Origin: an uncultured Oscillospiraceae bacterium
GTDB lineage: Bacteria > Bacillota > Clostridia > Oscillospirales > Ruminococcaceae
Reading direction: 5' to 3'
DNA: 36,758 nt
NCBI GenBank assembly: GCA_910579545.1
Contig: CAJTVI010000019.1
Location: 1 to 36,758, forward strand
The translations under genes and the position numbers were made by a program. Positions 13,869 through 21,333 of this stretch are shown piece by piece. The notes below the pieces were generated by a model. It was not told the origin of the DNA. It saw nothing but the letters and a program-made list of their open reading frames with translations, and made no database searches. The number at the start of each line of letters is the position of its first letter. Within the stretch, counting starts at the first letter, position 1.

Positions 13869-14935
13869 GCCGTTTTCTCTCACAGGAGGCCGCCCGCCTT
13901 GCGCCCTACGTCCCCGGCGAACAGCCGTTGGGCGGCTTTATCAAACTCAACACCAACGAAAACCCCTTTCCCCCCAGCCCGGCGGTGCGCACGGCGGTGC
14001 TTGCCAAGGTCGGCAGCCTCAACCTGTATAACGACCCCACCTGCGCCGCTTTGCAGGCCGCCCTTGCGCAGGAGTACGGCCTTGCCCCCGCCCAGGTGCT
14101 GCCCGGCAACGGCAGCGACGAGGTGCTGGCCTTTGCGCTGCGCTCCTTTTGCGGGGCCGGCCGGCCGCTCGCCTTTGCGGACGTCACCTACGGCTTTTAC
14201 GAGGTCTGGGCCAACCTTTTTGGCTTCGAGGCCCGGCGCATCCCCCTTGCGGCGGATTTTGCCCTGCGCCCCGAGGACTATTTTGGCCTTGGCTGTACCA
14301 TCGTGCTGGCAAACCCCAACGCCCCCACCGGGCTGGCCCTGCCGCCGGAGGAGATCGGCCGCATCGCCGCCGCGAACCCCGACAACGTGGTGATTGTGGA
14401 CGAGGCCTACGCCGATTTTGCCCCCCAAAGCTGCCTTGGGCTTTTGGGCCGGTACCCAAACCTGCTTATTGTGCGCACCTTCAGCAAAAGCCGGTCCCTT
14501 GCCGGCGGGCGGCTGGGCTTTGCGCTGGGCAGCGGGGAGCTCATCGCCTGCCTTGCCCGCGTAAGGGACAGCTTCCACCCCTACAACGTCAACACCCTCA
14601 CCCAGGCCGCCGGCCTTGCCGCCCTTGCGGATAAGGCCTATTTTACCCGCTGTGTTGCCGAGGTCTGCGCTGCCCGCCGCTGGGCGGCCGGGGCGCTGGC
14701 GGCACTGGGCTTTGAGCTTACCGATTCCGCCGCAAACTTTTTGTTTGTGCGCCATCCGGCCCTGCCGGGCAGGGAAATAGCGGACGCCCTGCACGCGCGC
14801 GGCATCCTGGTGCGCCGGTGGGACGCCCCCCGCATTGCCGATTGGCTGCGCATCAGCGTGGGCAGCCGCCCGCAGATGGAAACGCTGGCCGCCGCGCTTG
14901 CCGATATTTTACACACATCCCCAAAGGAGGGCTGA
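13865..14935 (+). CDS. hisC: Histidinol-phosphate aminotransferase
   Basis: This PLP-dependent class II/I-fold aminotransferase converts imidazole-acetol phosphate and glutamate to histidinol phosphate. It has 356 residues. Visible features are the N-terminal INTNENPFPPSP-like segment (LNTNENPFPPSP), GNGSDEVLAFA, ANPNAPTG and DEAYADFA. The Schiff-base lysine is Lys208 in TFSKSRSLAGGRLGFALG, and the late VRRWDAPRIADWLRISVG contains the substrate-binding Arg. The start overlaps the hisD stop (ATGA) behind a GGAGGTG ribosome binding site. An AAAGGAGG site for hisB lies inside its last codons. Confidence 0.96.
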   Translation: MSRFLSQEAARLAPYVPGEQPLGGFIKLNTNENPFPPSPAVRTAVLAKVGSLNLYNDPTCAALQAALAQEYGLAPAQVLPGNGSDEVLAFALRSFCGAGRPLAFADVTYGFYEVWANLFGFEARRIPLAADFALRPEDYFGLGCTIVLANPNAPTGLALPPEEIGRIAAANPDNVVIVDEAYADFAPQSCLGLLGRYPNLLIVRTFSKSRSLAGGRLGFALGSGELIACLARVRDSFHPYNVNTLTQAAGLAALADKAYFTRCVAEVCAARRWAAGALAALGFELTDSAANFLFVRHPALPGREIADALHARGILVRRWDAPRIADWLRISVGSRPQMETLAAALADILHTSPKEG

Positions 14936-14938
14936 GCC

Positions 14939-15526
14939 ATGCGCACTGCCGCCATTGACCGCGCCACCACCGAAACAAACATCACCCTCACCCTTGCCTT
15001 AGAGGGCGCCGGCCGGTACCAAATCGACACCGGCTGCGGCTTTTTGGACCACATGCTCGAGCTGTTTGCCCGGCACGGCCGGTTCGATCTGACCCTGCGC
15101 TGCGCCGGCGATACCAAGGTGGACTACCACCACACGGTGGAGGACGTGGGCATCTGCCTGGGCCGGGCCTTTGCCAAGGCGCTGGGCGACGGGCGGGGCA
15201 TCGCCCGGTACGGCAACTTTTTGCTGCCCATGGACGAGACCCTGGTGCTCTGCGCGGTCGACCTCTCGGGCCGGGCGGCGCTGGGCTGGCAGCTGCGGCT
15301 GCCGGCGGCCCGCGTGGGCGATTTTGACACCGAGCTTGCCAGGGAGTTCTGGCTGGGGTTTGTGCGCTGCTGCCCCTCGGCGGTGCATTTTGTGCAGCTT
15401 TCCGGCGAAAACACCCACCATATTTTAGAGGCCGCCTTCAAGGGGGCCGGCCGGGCGCTGGCCCAGGCCGTGGCGATCGAGCCCGGCCTTGAAAACGAGG
15501 TCCCCAGCACCAAGGGCGTTTTGTAA
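14939..15526 (+). CDS. hisB: Imidazoleglycerol-phosphate dehydratase
   Basis: This manganese enzyme dehydrates imidazoleglycerol phosphate to imidazole-acetol phosphate. It has 195 residues and is monofunctional, with no fused phosphatase, so a separate histidinol phosphatase is needed (see 18649). The metal-binding His/Glu clusters are visible: FLDHMLELFARHG, DYHHTVEDVGI and AVHFVQLSGENTHHILEAAFKG. It starts three bases after hisC. The next gene, hisH, begins 56 bases downstream. Confidence 0.97.
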   Translation: MRTAAIDRATTETNITLTLALEGAGRYQIDTGCGFLDHMLELFARHGRFDLTLRCAGDTKVDYHHTVEDVGICLGRAFAKALGDGRGIARYGNFLLPMDETLVLCAVDLSGRAALGWQLRLPAARVGDFDTELAREFWLGFVRCCPSAVHFVQLSGENTHHILEAAFKGAGRALAQAVAIEPGLENEVPSTKGVL

Positions 15527-15582
15527 GGGCGGCGGCCCATAGCGCCGGGGGGACAAAACCATCAAAAAAAGGCGGTGTGCGC

Positions 15583-16224
15583 ATGATCGCTATCGTGGAT
15601 TACGGGGTGGGCAACCTTGCCAGCCTGGCCGGCAGCCTTGCCAGCCTCGGCCTTGCAAACGAGGTCACCCGCGACCCGGCAAGGCTCTCCTCGGCCAGCC
15701 ATATCCTGCTGCCGGGGGTGGGGGCCTTTGGCGACGCCATGCAAAAGCTGCGGGATACCGGCCTTGTGCCGGTGCTCAAAAGCCAGGCGCAAAAAAAGCC
15801 GCTGCTGGGCATCTGCCTTGGTATGCAGCTGCTGTTTGAAAAAAGCTATGAATTTGGCGAGCACCAGGGGCTGGGCCTTTTGCCCGGCGAGGTCTGCCCC
15901 CTCGGGCCGGATCTTGCCGCCGCCGGCCATCCCGAGCTCAAGGTGCCCCACATGGGCTGGAACCGGCTGGACATCCTGCGGGCCGACCCCTTTTTTGCCA
16001 ACACCCGCCCGGGCGAGTATGTGTACTATGTGCACAGCTTTTACGCCAAACGCTGTGAGGCCGACACCCTTGCCACCTCGCCCTACGGCGCTGCGGTCAC
16101 CGGGGTGGTGCGCCGCGGCCTTGTGTACGGCACCCAGTTCCACCCGGAAAAATCCGGCTCGGCCGGCCTGCGCATGCTGGCGGCCTTTGCCGCGCTGGGC
16201 GGCCAGCCGGCCGAGCGGCTGTAA
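15583..16224 (+). CDS. hisH: Imidazole glycerol phosphate synthase, glutaminase subunit
   Basis: This subunit hydrolyses glutamine and passes ammonia to HisF. It is a class I amidotransferase of 213 residues. The triad is visible: Cys78 in GICLGMQLLFE, and His187 and Glu189 in GTQFHPEKSG. The N-terminal IVDYGVGNLASL and LPGVGAFGDAM segments are diagnostic. ATG 15583 is preferred over the in-frame GTG at 15577 because the AAAGGCGG ribosome binding site is too close to the latter. Confidence 0.95.
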   Translation: MIAIVDYGVGNLASLAGSLASLGLANEVTRDPARLSSASHILLPGVGAFGDAMQKLRDTGLVPVLKSQAQKKPLLGICLGMQLLFEKSYEFGEHQGLGLLPGEVCPLGPDLAAAGHPELKVPHMGWNRLDILRADPFFANTRPGEYVYYVHSFYAKRCEADTLATSPYGAAVTGVVRRGLVYGTQFHPEKSGSAGLRMLAAFAALGGQPAERL

Positions 16225-16245
16225 AAAATGGGGGGAGGGAGTTCC

Positions 16246-17001
16246 ATGCAGATGCTGCCAGCCATCGACCTGCAAAACGGGCAGGTAGTGCGCCTTTATC
16301 AGGGCGATTACAATCAAAAGACCGTCTATTCCTCCGACCCCTGCGCCGTGGCCCGCGGCTTTGCGGCGGCGGGCGCAAAAAACCTGCATGTGGTGGACCT
16401 GGACGGCGCAAAGGACGGCAGCCTTGCCAATTTTAAGACGGTGGCCGCCCTGGCGGCCCAGAGCGGCCTTGCCGTCGAGGTGGGGGGCGGCATCCGCACC
16501 GAGGAGCGCATCCAAAAATATCTGGAACTCGGCGCGGCGCGGGTCATTTTGGGCACGGTTGCCGTACAGGATTTTGCCTTTACACAAAAAATGGCCCAAA
16601 AATACGGTGAGCGAATTGCGGTAGGGGTGGACGCGAAGGACGGCAAGGTGGCCACCCACGGCTGGCTGCAGGTTTCCGGGCTGGACGGCCCCGCGTTTTG
16701 CCGGCGGCTGGCCGAGGCGGGGGTGCGCACGGTGATTTATACCGACATTGCGCGGGACGGCGCCGAGCAGGGCGCGAATTTAGAGGTTTATCGCGAACTT
16801 GTCCGCATCCCGGGCCTGCGGGTGATTGCCAGCGGCGGGGTGTCGGGCCTTGCCGAGATCCGCGCCCTGGCCGGCATGGGCGCCTGGGGGGCCATCCTGG
16901 GCAAGGCCCTCTACACCGGCCGGCTTGAGCTGGCCGAGGCGATCCGCGCCGCGGAGGAACCGGCGGGGGAATGGGCTCAATGGGACAATCTGGGCAAATA
17001 G
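16246..17001 (+). CDS. hisA: ProFAR isomerase (phosphoribosylformimino-AICAR-phosphate isomerase)
   Basis: This beta/alpha-barrel enzyme performs the Amadori rearrangement of ProFAR to PRFAR. The catalytic aspartates are Asp8 (LPAIDLQNGQVVRL) and Asp129 (AVGVDAKDGKVATHGW). The second half shows TVIYTDIARDGAEQG and VIASGGVSGLAEI. The ATG at 16246 follows GGGAGGGAG by about six bases; the earlier ATG at 16228 has no ribosome binding site. The protein has 251 residues, slightly longer than usual. The last 11 residues (EWAQWDNLGK region) are encoded by sequence that resembles the start of the repeat element lying directly after the stop, so the element seems to have altered the C-terminus. Confidence 0.94.
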   Translation: MQMLPAIDLQNGQVVRLYQGDYNQKTVYSSDPCAVARGFAAAGAKNLHVVDLDGAKDGSLANFKTVAALAAQSGLAVEVGGGIRTEERIQKYLELGAARVILGTVAVQDFAFTQKMAQKYGERIAVGVDAKDGKVATHGWLQVSGLDGPAFCRRLAEAGVRTVIYTDIARDGAEQGANLEVYRELVRIPGLRVIASGGVSGLAEIRALAGMGAWGAILGKALYTGRLELAEAIRAAEEPAGEWAQWDNLGK

Positions 17002-17067
17002 GGCCAATCTGGGGGGCTCGCCCCCCAGACCCCCGTTATATGCCCCTGCAAATATTTTTGCAGGGGC
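17002..17067 (+). repeat. Bipartite hairpin element, copy C, inside the his operon
   Basis: It begins one base after the hisA stop. GGCCAATC is followed by the stem CTGGGGGG / CCCCCCAG (17009-17028, CTCG loop), then ACCCCCGTTATAT. A second stem follows, GCCCCTGCAAA / TTTGCAGGGGC (17042-17067). No T run follows, so readthrough into hisF is likely. The other 127 bases before hisF hold no evident gene; the hisF ribosome binding site lies at their end. Confidence 0.87.
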
Positions 17068-17194
17068 GAAGGATTTTGAGAGGATTCAGGGCAAGGCTTT
17101 GTGAGCTTCCAAGGCCAAGGCCGGAGACGGCGGGAGAGCCTGCGGGCGCTTTTTGCCGGGCGCGCCGGCCAAAACAGCAAAAGGGGGCGGCAGC

Positions 17195-17950
17195 ATGATC
17201 ACCAAGCGCATCATTCCCTGCCTGGACGTCCGGAACGGCCGGGTGGTCAAGGGGACCAACTTTACGGCCCTGCGGGACCTGGCCGATCCGGTCGAACTGG
17301 CCCGGCGCTACAACGCCGACGGGGCCGACGAACTGGTGTTTTACGACATCACCGCCAGCGCCGAGGGCCGCGCCCTCTTTACCGATATTCTGGAGCGGGT
17401 GGCCCGGCAGGTGTTCATCCCGCTCACGGTGGGGGGCGGCATCAACGCGCTGGACGATTTTGCCCGGGTGCTGGGCTGCGGGGCCGACAAGGTCAGCGTC
17501 AACTCGGGGGCGCTCAAAAACCCGGATCTCATCGACGCGGCCGCCCGCCGCTACGGCAGCCAGTGCGTGGTGCTCTCGATGGACGTCAAGCGGGTAAACG
17601 GCAGCTACCATGTGTTTGCCAAGGGCGGCCGGGAGGACACCGGCCGCGACGCCCTTGCCTGGGCCGCCGAGGGCGCCGAGCGGGGCGCGGGCGAGCTGGT
17701 GGTCAACTCGATCGATACCGACGGAGTGCGCCAGGGCTTTGACCTCGAACTGCTGGACGCGGTCTGCGCCCGGGTGCGGCTGCCGGTCATCGCCAGCGGC
17801 GGCGCGGGCTGCAAAGAGCATTTTGCCCAGCTTTTTGCCCATCCCGGCGTCGACGCCGGGCTTGCCGCCGGCATCTTCCACACCGGGCTGCTGCCCATCC
17901 CCGCCCTCAAGGCCTACCTGCGCGGGCAGGGGGTCGAAATGCGGCTGTAA
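17195..17950 (+). CDS. hisF: Imidazole glycerol phosphate synthase, cyclase subunit
   Basis: Together with HisH this enzyme converts PRFAR and ammonia to imidazoleglycerol phosphate and AICAR. It has 251 residues. Asp11 (IIPCLDVRNGRVVKG) and Asp130 (VLSMDVKRVNG) are the catalytic pair, and VGGGINALDDF and VNSIDTDGVRQGFDLELL are typical phosphate-binding segments. ATG 17195 has an AGGGGGCGG ribosome binding site; the in-frame sequence before it is spacer. The gene is separated from hisA by 193 bases, the largest gap in the operon, caused by repeat copy C. Confidence 0.96.
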   Translation: MITKRIIPCLDVRNGRVVKGTNFTALRDLADPVELARRYNADGADELVFYDITASAEGRALFTDILERVARQVFIPLTVGGGINALDDFARVLGCGADKVSVNSGALKNPDLIDAAARRYGSQCVVLSMDVKRVNGSYHVFAKGGREDTGRDALAWAAEGAERGAGELVVNSIDTDGVRQGFDLELLDAVCARVRLPVIASGGAGCKEHFAQLFAHPGVDAGLAAGIFHTGLLPIPALKAYLRGQGVEMRL

Positions 17951-18004
17951 GAACCTGTATTCACAAACGCGAACGGGCCAAAGCGCCCAAAGGGAGAAAC
18001 GACC

Positions 18005-18652
18005 ATGCAGAACAAACCTACCCTCAAATTTGACGAGAAGGGCCTTATCCCGGCCATCGTGCAGGACCACTATTCCAAAGAGGTGCTCACCCTCGCCTAC
18101 ATGAACGCCGAAAGCCTGGCCCTCACCATTGCCGAGGGCCGCACCGTCTTTTACAGCCGCAGCCGCCAGACCCTCTGGCGCAAGGGCGAAACCAGCGGCA
18201 ACATCCAGCGGGTGGTGTCCATCACGGCCGACTGCGACGCCGACGCCTTAGTGGTGGAGGTCGTCAAGAGCGGCCCGGCCTGCCACACCGGGGCCGAGAG
18301 CTGCTTTTTTAACCCGGTCTACCTCAGTGAGGAACTCAAACAGTTTTCCTACGAGGCACTTTACCGGCTCATCGAGGGCCGCAAAACCAGCCCGCAGGAG
18401 GGCAGCTACACCACCTACCTGTTCCAAAAAGGGCTGGACAAGATCCTCAAAAAGGTGGGGGAGGAGTGCACCGAGGTCCTGATCGCCGGGGCCAAGCAGG
18501 ATCAGGAGGAAACGGTGTACGAGATCGCCGACCTTGCCTACCATGTCCTGGTGCTCATGGTGCAGGCCGGCATCACGGTGGAGGATGTGACCCGCGAGCT
18601 GGAAAAACGCCATGTGGTGGACCACAAGGTAAAGCAGGAGCGGATGCAGTGA
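18005..18652 (+). CDS. hisIE: HisIE: phosphoribosyl-AMP cyclohydrolase / phosphoribosyl-ATP pyrophosphatase
   Basis: This bifunctional enzyme performs steps 2 and 3 of histidine synthesis. The N-terminal HisI domain (about residues 1-110) has the metal-binding DCDADALVVEV and the Cys cluster CHTGAESCFF, plus FYSRSRQTLWRKGETSGN. The C-terminal HisE domain (about 120-215) has SYTTYLFQKGLDKILKKVGEE and the helical ADLAYHVLVLM. The fusion is common in bacteria. The start follows AAAGGGAGAA. The TGA stop overlaps a GTG start of the next gene. Confidence 0.96.
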   Translation: MQNKPTLKFDEKGLIPAIVQDHYSKEVLTLAYMNAESLALTIAEGRTVFYSRSRQTLWRKGETSGNIQRVVSITADCDADALVVEVVKSGPACHTGAESCFFNPVYLSEELKQFSYEALYRLIEGRKTSPQEGSYTTYLFQKGLDKILKKVGEECTEVLIAGAKQDQEETVYEIADLAYHVLVLMVQAGITVEDVTRELEKRHVVDHKVKQERMQ

Positions 18653-19566
18653 GCGCCCGGCGGCCCATCCCCGGTTTGGACGCCCTCCCGCCCCGCCCCG
18701 GCCTTGCCCCCTGGCAGCGCGGCACCCTGCACACCCACACCACCCTCTGCGACGGCGCGCACACCCCTGCCCAGATGGCGGCGGCGGCGCTGCGGCAGGG
18801 GTTTTGCACCCTTGGCTTTTCCGGCCACAGCCCGCTGCCGGGGCAGGATTGGTGCATGCCCGCCGCCCGGCTGCCCCTCTACCGGGCCGAGGTGCGGCGG
18901 CTGCAAAAAAAATACGCCGGCCGGCTGGAGATCCTCTGCGGCATCGAGTGGGACGCCTGCTCCTCCGCCCTTTTGCGGCCGGCCGGGCCGGGCGCGCCCC
19001 CGCTGCTCGGGCCGGAGTACGCCCCCCAAAGCTGGGATTACTGGATCGGAAGCGTCCATATGCTGCCCGGCCCCCAAAGCGGCCGCCTGCTCTCGGTGGA
19101 CTGGGGGCCGGATTTTGCCGCCCTCGCCGCCGAGTACCCCAACGGGCAGGCCCTCGTGCGGGACTATTACCAGGCCCTGGCCGCCCTCGCGGCCCAAAAG
19201 CCCGGCATCCTCGGCCATTTCGACCTGCCCTGCAAGCTCAACGGGGACGGGCGGGTATTTGTCGAAACCTCGGCGGAATACCAAACCGCCGCCCTCGCGG
19301 CGCTGGCGGCGGCCGACCCCTCGGCCAGCCTGCTCGAGATCAACACCGGGGCCATGGCGCGGGGCTTTCTGGCCCGGCCCTACCCCGCCCAGTTTTTGCT
19401 GCGGGCCTGGCGCGCGCGGGGCGGCCGGGTCGTCCTCACGGCCGACGCCCACTCGGCGGGCGCTTTGCGCTATGCCTACACCGCGGCGGCCGGGTGGGCC
19501 AGGGCCGCCGGCTATACCGAGGTCTGGACGCTGCAAGCGTCGGGCCCAAAGGCCCTGCCAATATAA
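18649..19566 (+). CDS. hisK: Histidinol-phosphatase, PHP family
   Basis: This enzyme removes phosphate from histidinol phosphate, the step missing from the monofunctional HisB. The 305-residue protein is a PHP-domain metallophosphatase with HTHTTLCDGAHTP near the N-terminus. GIEWDACS, YWIGSVHMLP, ILGHFDLPCKLN and the late LTADAHSAG supply further metal ligands. The start is a GTG at 18649 overlapping the hisIE stop (GTGA), supported by AGGAG eight bases upstream. No ATG is available before the conserved HTHTT motif. Position as the last biosynthetic gene of a complete his operon makes the assignment strong. Confidence 0.9.
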   Translation: MSARRPIPGLDALPPRPGLAPWQRGTLHTHTTLCDGAHTPAQMAAAALRQGFCTLGFSGHSPLPGQDWCMPAARLPLYRAEVRRLQKKYAGRLEILCGIEWDACSSALLRPAGPGAPPLLGPEYAPQSWDYWIGSVHMLPGPQSGRLLSVDWGPDFAALAAEYPNGQALVRDYYQALAALAAQKPGILGHFDLPCKLNGDGRVFVETSAEYQTAALAALAAADPSASLLEINTGAMARGFLARPYPAQFLLRAWRARGGRVVLTADAHSAGALRYAYTAAAGWARAAGYTEVWTLQASGPKALPI

Positions 19567-19581
19567 ACGAGGTGACGCGGC

Positions 19582-20409
19582 ATGGCCCGGAAGCTGTTTT
19601 GCGAAATTTCGCCCTTTACCTATTACCTTTCCTCCCAAAAGGAGATTTTGCGCCGCAGGCTGCAAAACCGCCGGATGCGCGGCGTTTTTGCGCGGCAAAA
19701 GCAGCAGGAGAAGCTGCCGGTCTGCGTGTATAAGCACGCCTCCCTCATCCGCCGCCGGCTGGGGGATGTGGACATGCAGCTTCAGGAAAACAAGGCGGTC
19801 AACCTGGCGCTGGCCGCGCCCAAGGTAAACGGGGTGCTCATCCGCCCGGGCGAGGTTTTCTCGTTTTGGGAGCTGGTGGGTGACCTGACCAAAGCCGCCG
19901 GCTACCGCGAGGGGCTGGTGATCGCCCGCGGCCGGCCCTCGAGGGGCATTGGCGGCGGCATGTGTCAGTTTACCAACCTGATCCACTGGATGGTGCTCCA
20001 CACCGACCTTGTCATCACCGAGCACCACCACCACGACGGGGTGGATCTCTTCCCGGACTATGGCCGGGCGATCCCCTTCGGCACCGGCACCTCGATTTTG
20101 TACAACTACCTCGACTACCGCTTTCGCAACGACACCCCTCACACCTGGCAGCTTATCACCTATGTGGACGGCGAATACCTGCGGGGCGAGCTGCGCTGCA
20201 GCGCCCGCCCGGCCCGGGCCTGCCACATCCAGTGCCGCAATGAGGAATTTGTAACCGAGGCGGATGGGGTCTGGCGCAACAACGAGATCTGGCGCGTCAC
20301 GGTGGACGCCCGCACGGGCGCGCGCCTCTCGGAGGAGCTGCTGCGCAAAAACCACGCCCGCCTCGCCTACCAGCTGCCCGAACCGCCGCCAAATGCGCCC
20401 GGCGCCTGA
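19582..20409 (+). CDS. VanW-family protein
   Basis: The 275-residue protein contains the VanW domain: RPGEVFSFWELVGDLTKAAGY, IGGGMCQFTNLIHW and a histidine cluster EHHHHDGVD, followed by TGTSILYNYLDYRF. VanW was named from a vancomycin-resistance cluster, but its biochemical role is unknown and it is widespread in Firmicutes without resistance genes, so this is not evidence of resistance. No signal peptide is visible. It starts 15 bases after hisK with a GAGGTG ribosome binding site and is followed by the operon's terminator. It therefore appears to be the last gene of the his transcript, although it has no obvious link to histidine. Confidence 0.88.
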   Translation: MARKLFCEISPFTYYLSSQKEILRRRLQNRRMRGVFARQKQQEKLPVCVYKHASLIRRRLGDVDMQLQENKAVNLALAAPKVNGVLIRPGEVFSFWELVGDLTKAAGYREGLVIARGRPSRGIGGGMCQFTNLIHWMVLHTDLVITEHHHHDGVDLFPDYGRAIPFGTGTSILYNYLDYRFRNDTPHTWQLITYVDGEYLRGELRCSARPARACHIQCRNEEFVTEADGVWRNNEIWRVTVDARTGARLSEELLRKNHARLAYQLPEPPPNAPGA

Positions 20410-20445
20410 AAAGGCCGGGCGGCCCCGCGGGCTTAACAGGATAAA

Positions 20446-20490
20446 AGAAGGTCCGGGCAGGCCATTGCGGCCTGCCGGACCTTCTGCTTT
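20446..20490 (+). terminator. Terminator ending the his operon
   Basis: A long stem with one bulge, AGAAGGTCCGGGCAGGCC (20446-20463) against GGCCTGCCGGACCTTCT (20469-20485), is followed by GCTTTTTA. The A-rich left flank means it can also stop the convergent transcript coming from 20515. Confidence 0.9.
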
Positions 20491-20514
20491 TTAATGGTCT
20501 GATCCCGGCCCGGC

Positions 20515-21333
20515 TCAATCGGCCGGGCCGCCCCCGCTTAAAAGGATGCGGTCGTTGTCCAGCGCGCGGCCGGCCCCGGTGTAAAAGCGCTTTAAAAGCG
20601 CCTGTACCGTAAGGCCCTGCCGCTCTTCGCCCGCAAGGTCCAGCACGATCCGCCCGCCGTCCATCATCAAAGTGCGGCTGCCCAGTTCGAGCGCCGAGTG
20701 CAGGTTGTGGGTGATCATCAGGCAGGTGATCCGCCGCTCGGCCACAATGCGGCGGGTCAGCTCCAGCACCTTTTGGGCGGTGGCGGGGTCCAGCGCGGCG
20801 GTGTGCTCGTCCAGCAGCAGCAGCTTTGGGGTCACTAAGGTGGCCATCAAAAGGGTCAGCGCCTGCCGCTGCCCGCCCGAGAGCAGCCCCACCGGCTGGG
20901 CCATCCGGTCCTCAAGGCCCATCTCCAGCCGGGCCAGCTGCTCCTGGAAGGCCTTGCGCTCGGCCGCCGTGATCCGGCTGAAAAAGGCGTTCTGCGCCTT
21001 GGCGGTGCGCAAAAAGGCAAGCGCCATGTTCTCCTCAATGGTCATGTGGGGGGCGGTGCCGCGCATCGGGTCCTGAAACAGCCGCCCGATCTGCCGGCTG
21101 CGCTTGTATTCGGGCAAAAAGGTCACGTCCCGCCCATCCAGCACCACCCGGCCCTCGTCCGGGATAAAGCTGCCCGCGATCGCCCCAAACAGGGTGGATT
21201 TGCCCGCCCCATTGGAGCCCACGATGGTGGCAAAATCCCCCGGCGCAAGATGCAGGCTCACCCCGTCCAGCGCCTTTTTTTGGTTGGGGGTGCCGGGGGC
21301 AAAGGTCATCGAAAGGTGTTCCAGCCGCAGCAT
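20515..21333 (-). CDS. trpZ: ABC transporter ATPase, TrpXYZ-type importer
   Basis: This 272-residue subunit powers import by the permease encoded immediately upstream. Walker A is GSNGAGKS, the signature is LLSGGQRQAL, Walker B is LLLLDEHTAALD and the switch His is in LMITHNLHSAL. ATG (complement of 21331-21333) overlaps the permease stop by one base; in-frame codons before it only read the permease gene in another frame. The family belongs to the ABC-type amino-acid or unknown-solute importers whose binding protein has the ABC_sub_bind fold. The tryptophan assignment comes from the T-box at the head of the operon. The gene symbol follows the trpXYZ naming and is inferred. Confidence 0.88.
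   Translation of the reverse strand: MLRLEHLSMTFAPGTPNQKKALDGVSLHLAPGDFATIVGSNGAGKSTLFGAIAGSFIPDEGRVVLDGRDVTFLPEYKRSRQIGRLFQDPMRGTAPHMTIEENMALAFLRTAKAQNAFFSRITAAERKAFQEQLARLEMGLEDRMAQPVGLLSGGQRQALTLLMATLVTPKLLLLDEHTAALDPATAQKVLELTRRIVAERRITCLMITHNLHSALELGSRTLMMDGGRIVLDLAGEERQGLTVQALLKRFYTGAGRALDNDRILLSGGGPAD

Noticed and set aside
19582..20409. Vancomycin resistance determinant
   Set aside because: A VanW domain alone does not confer resistance. No vanA/B-type ligase, vanH, vanX or vanRS genes are nearby.
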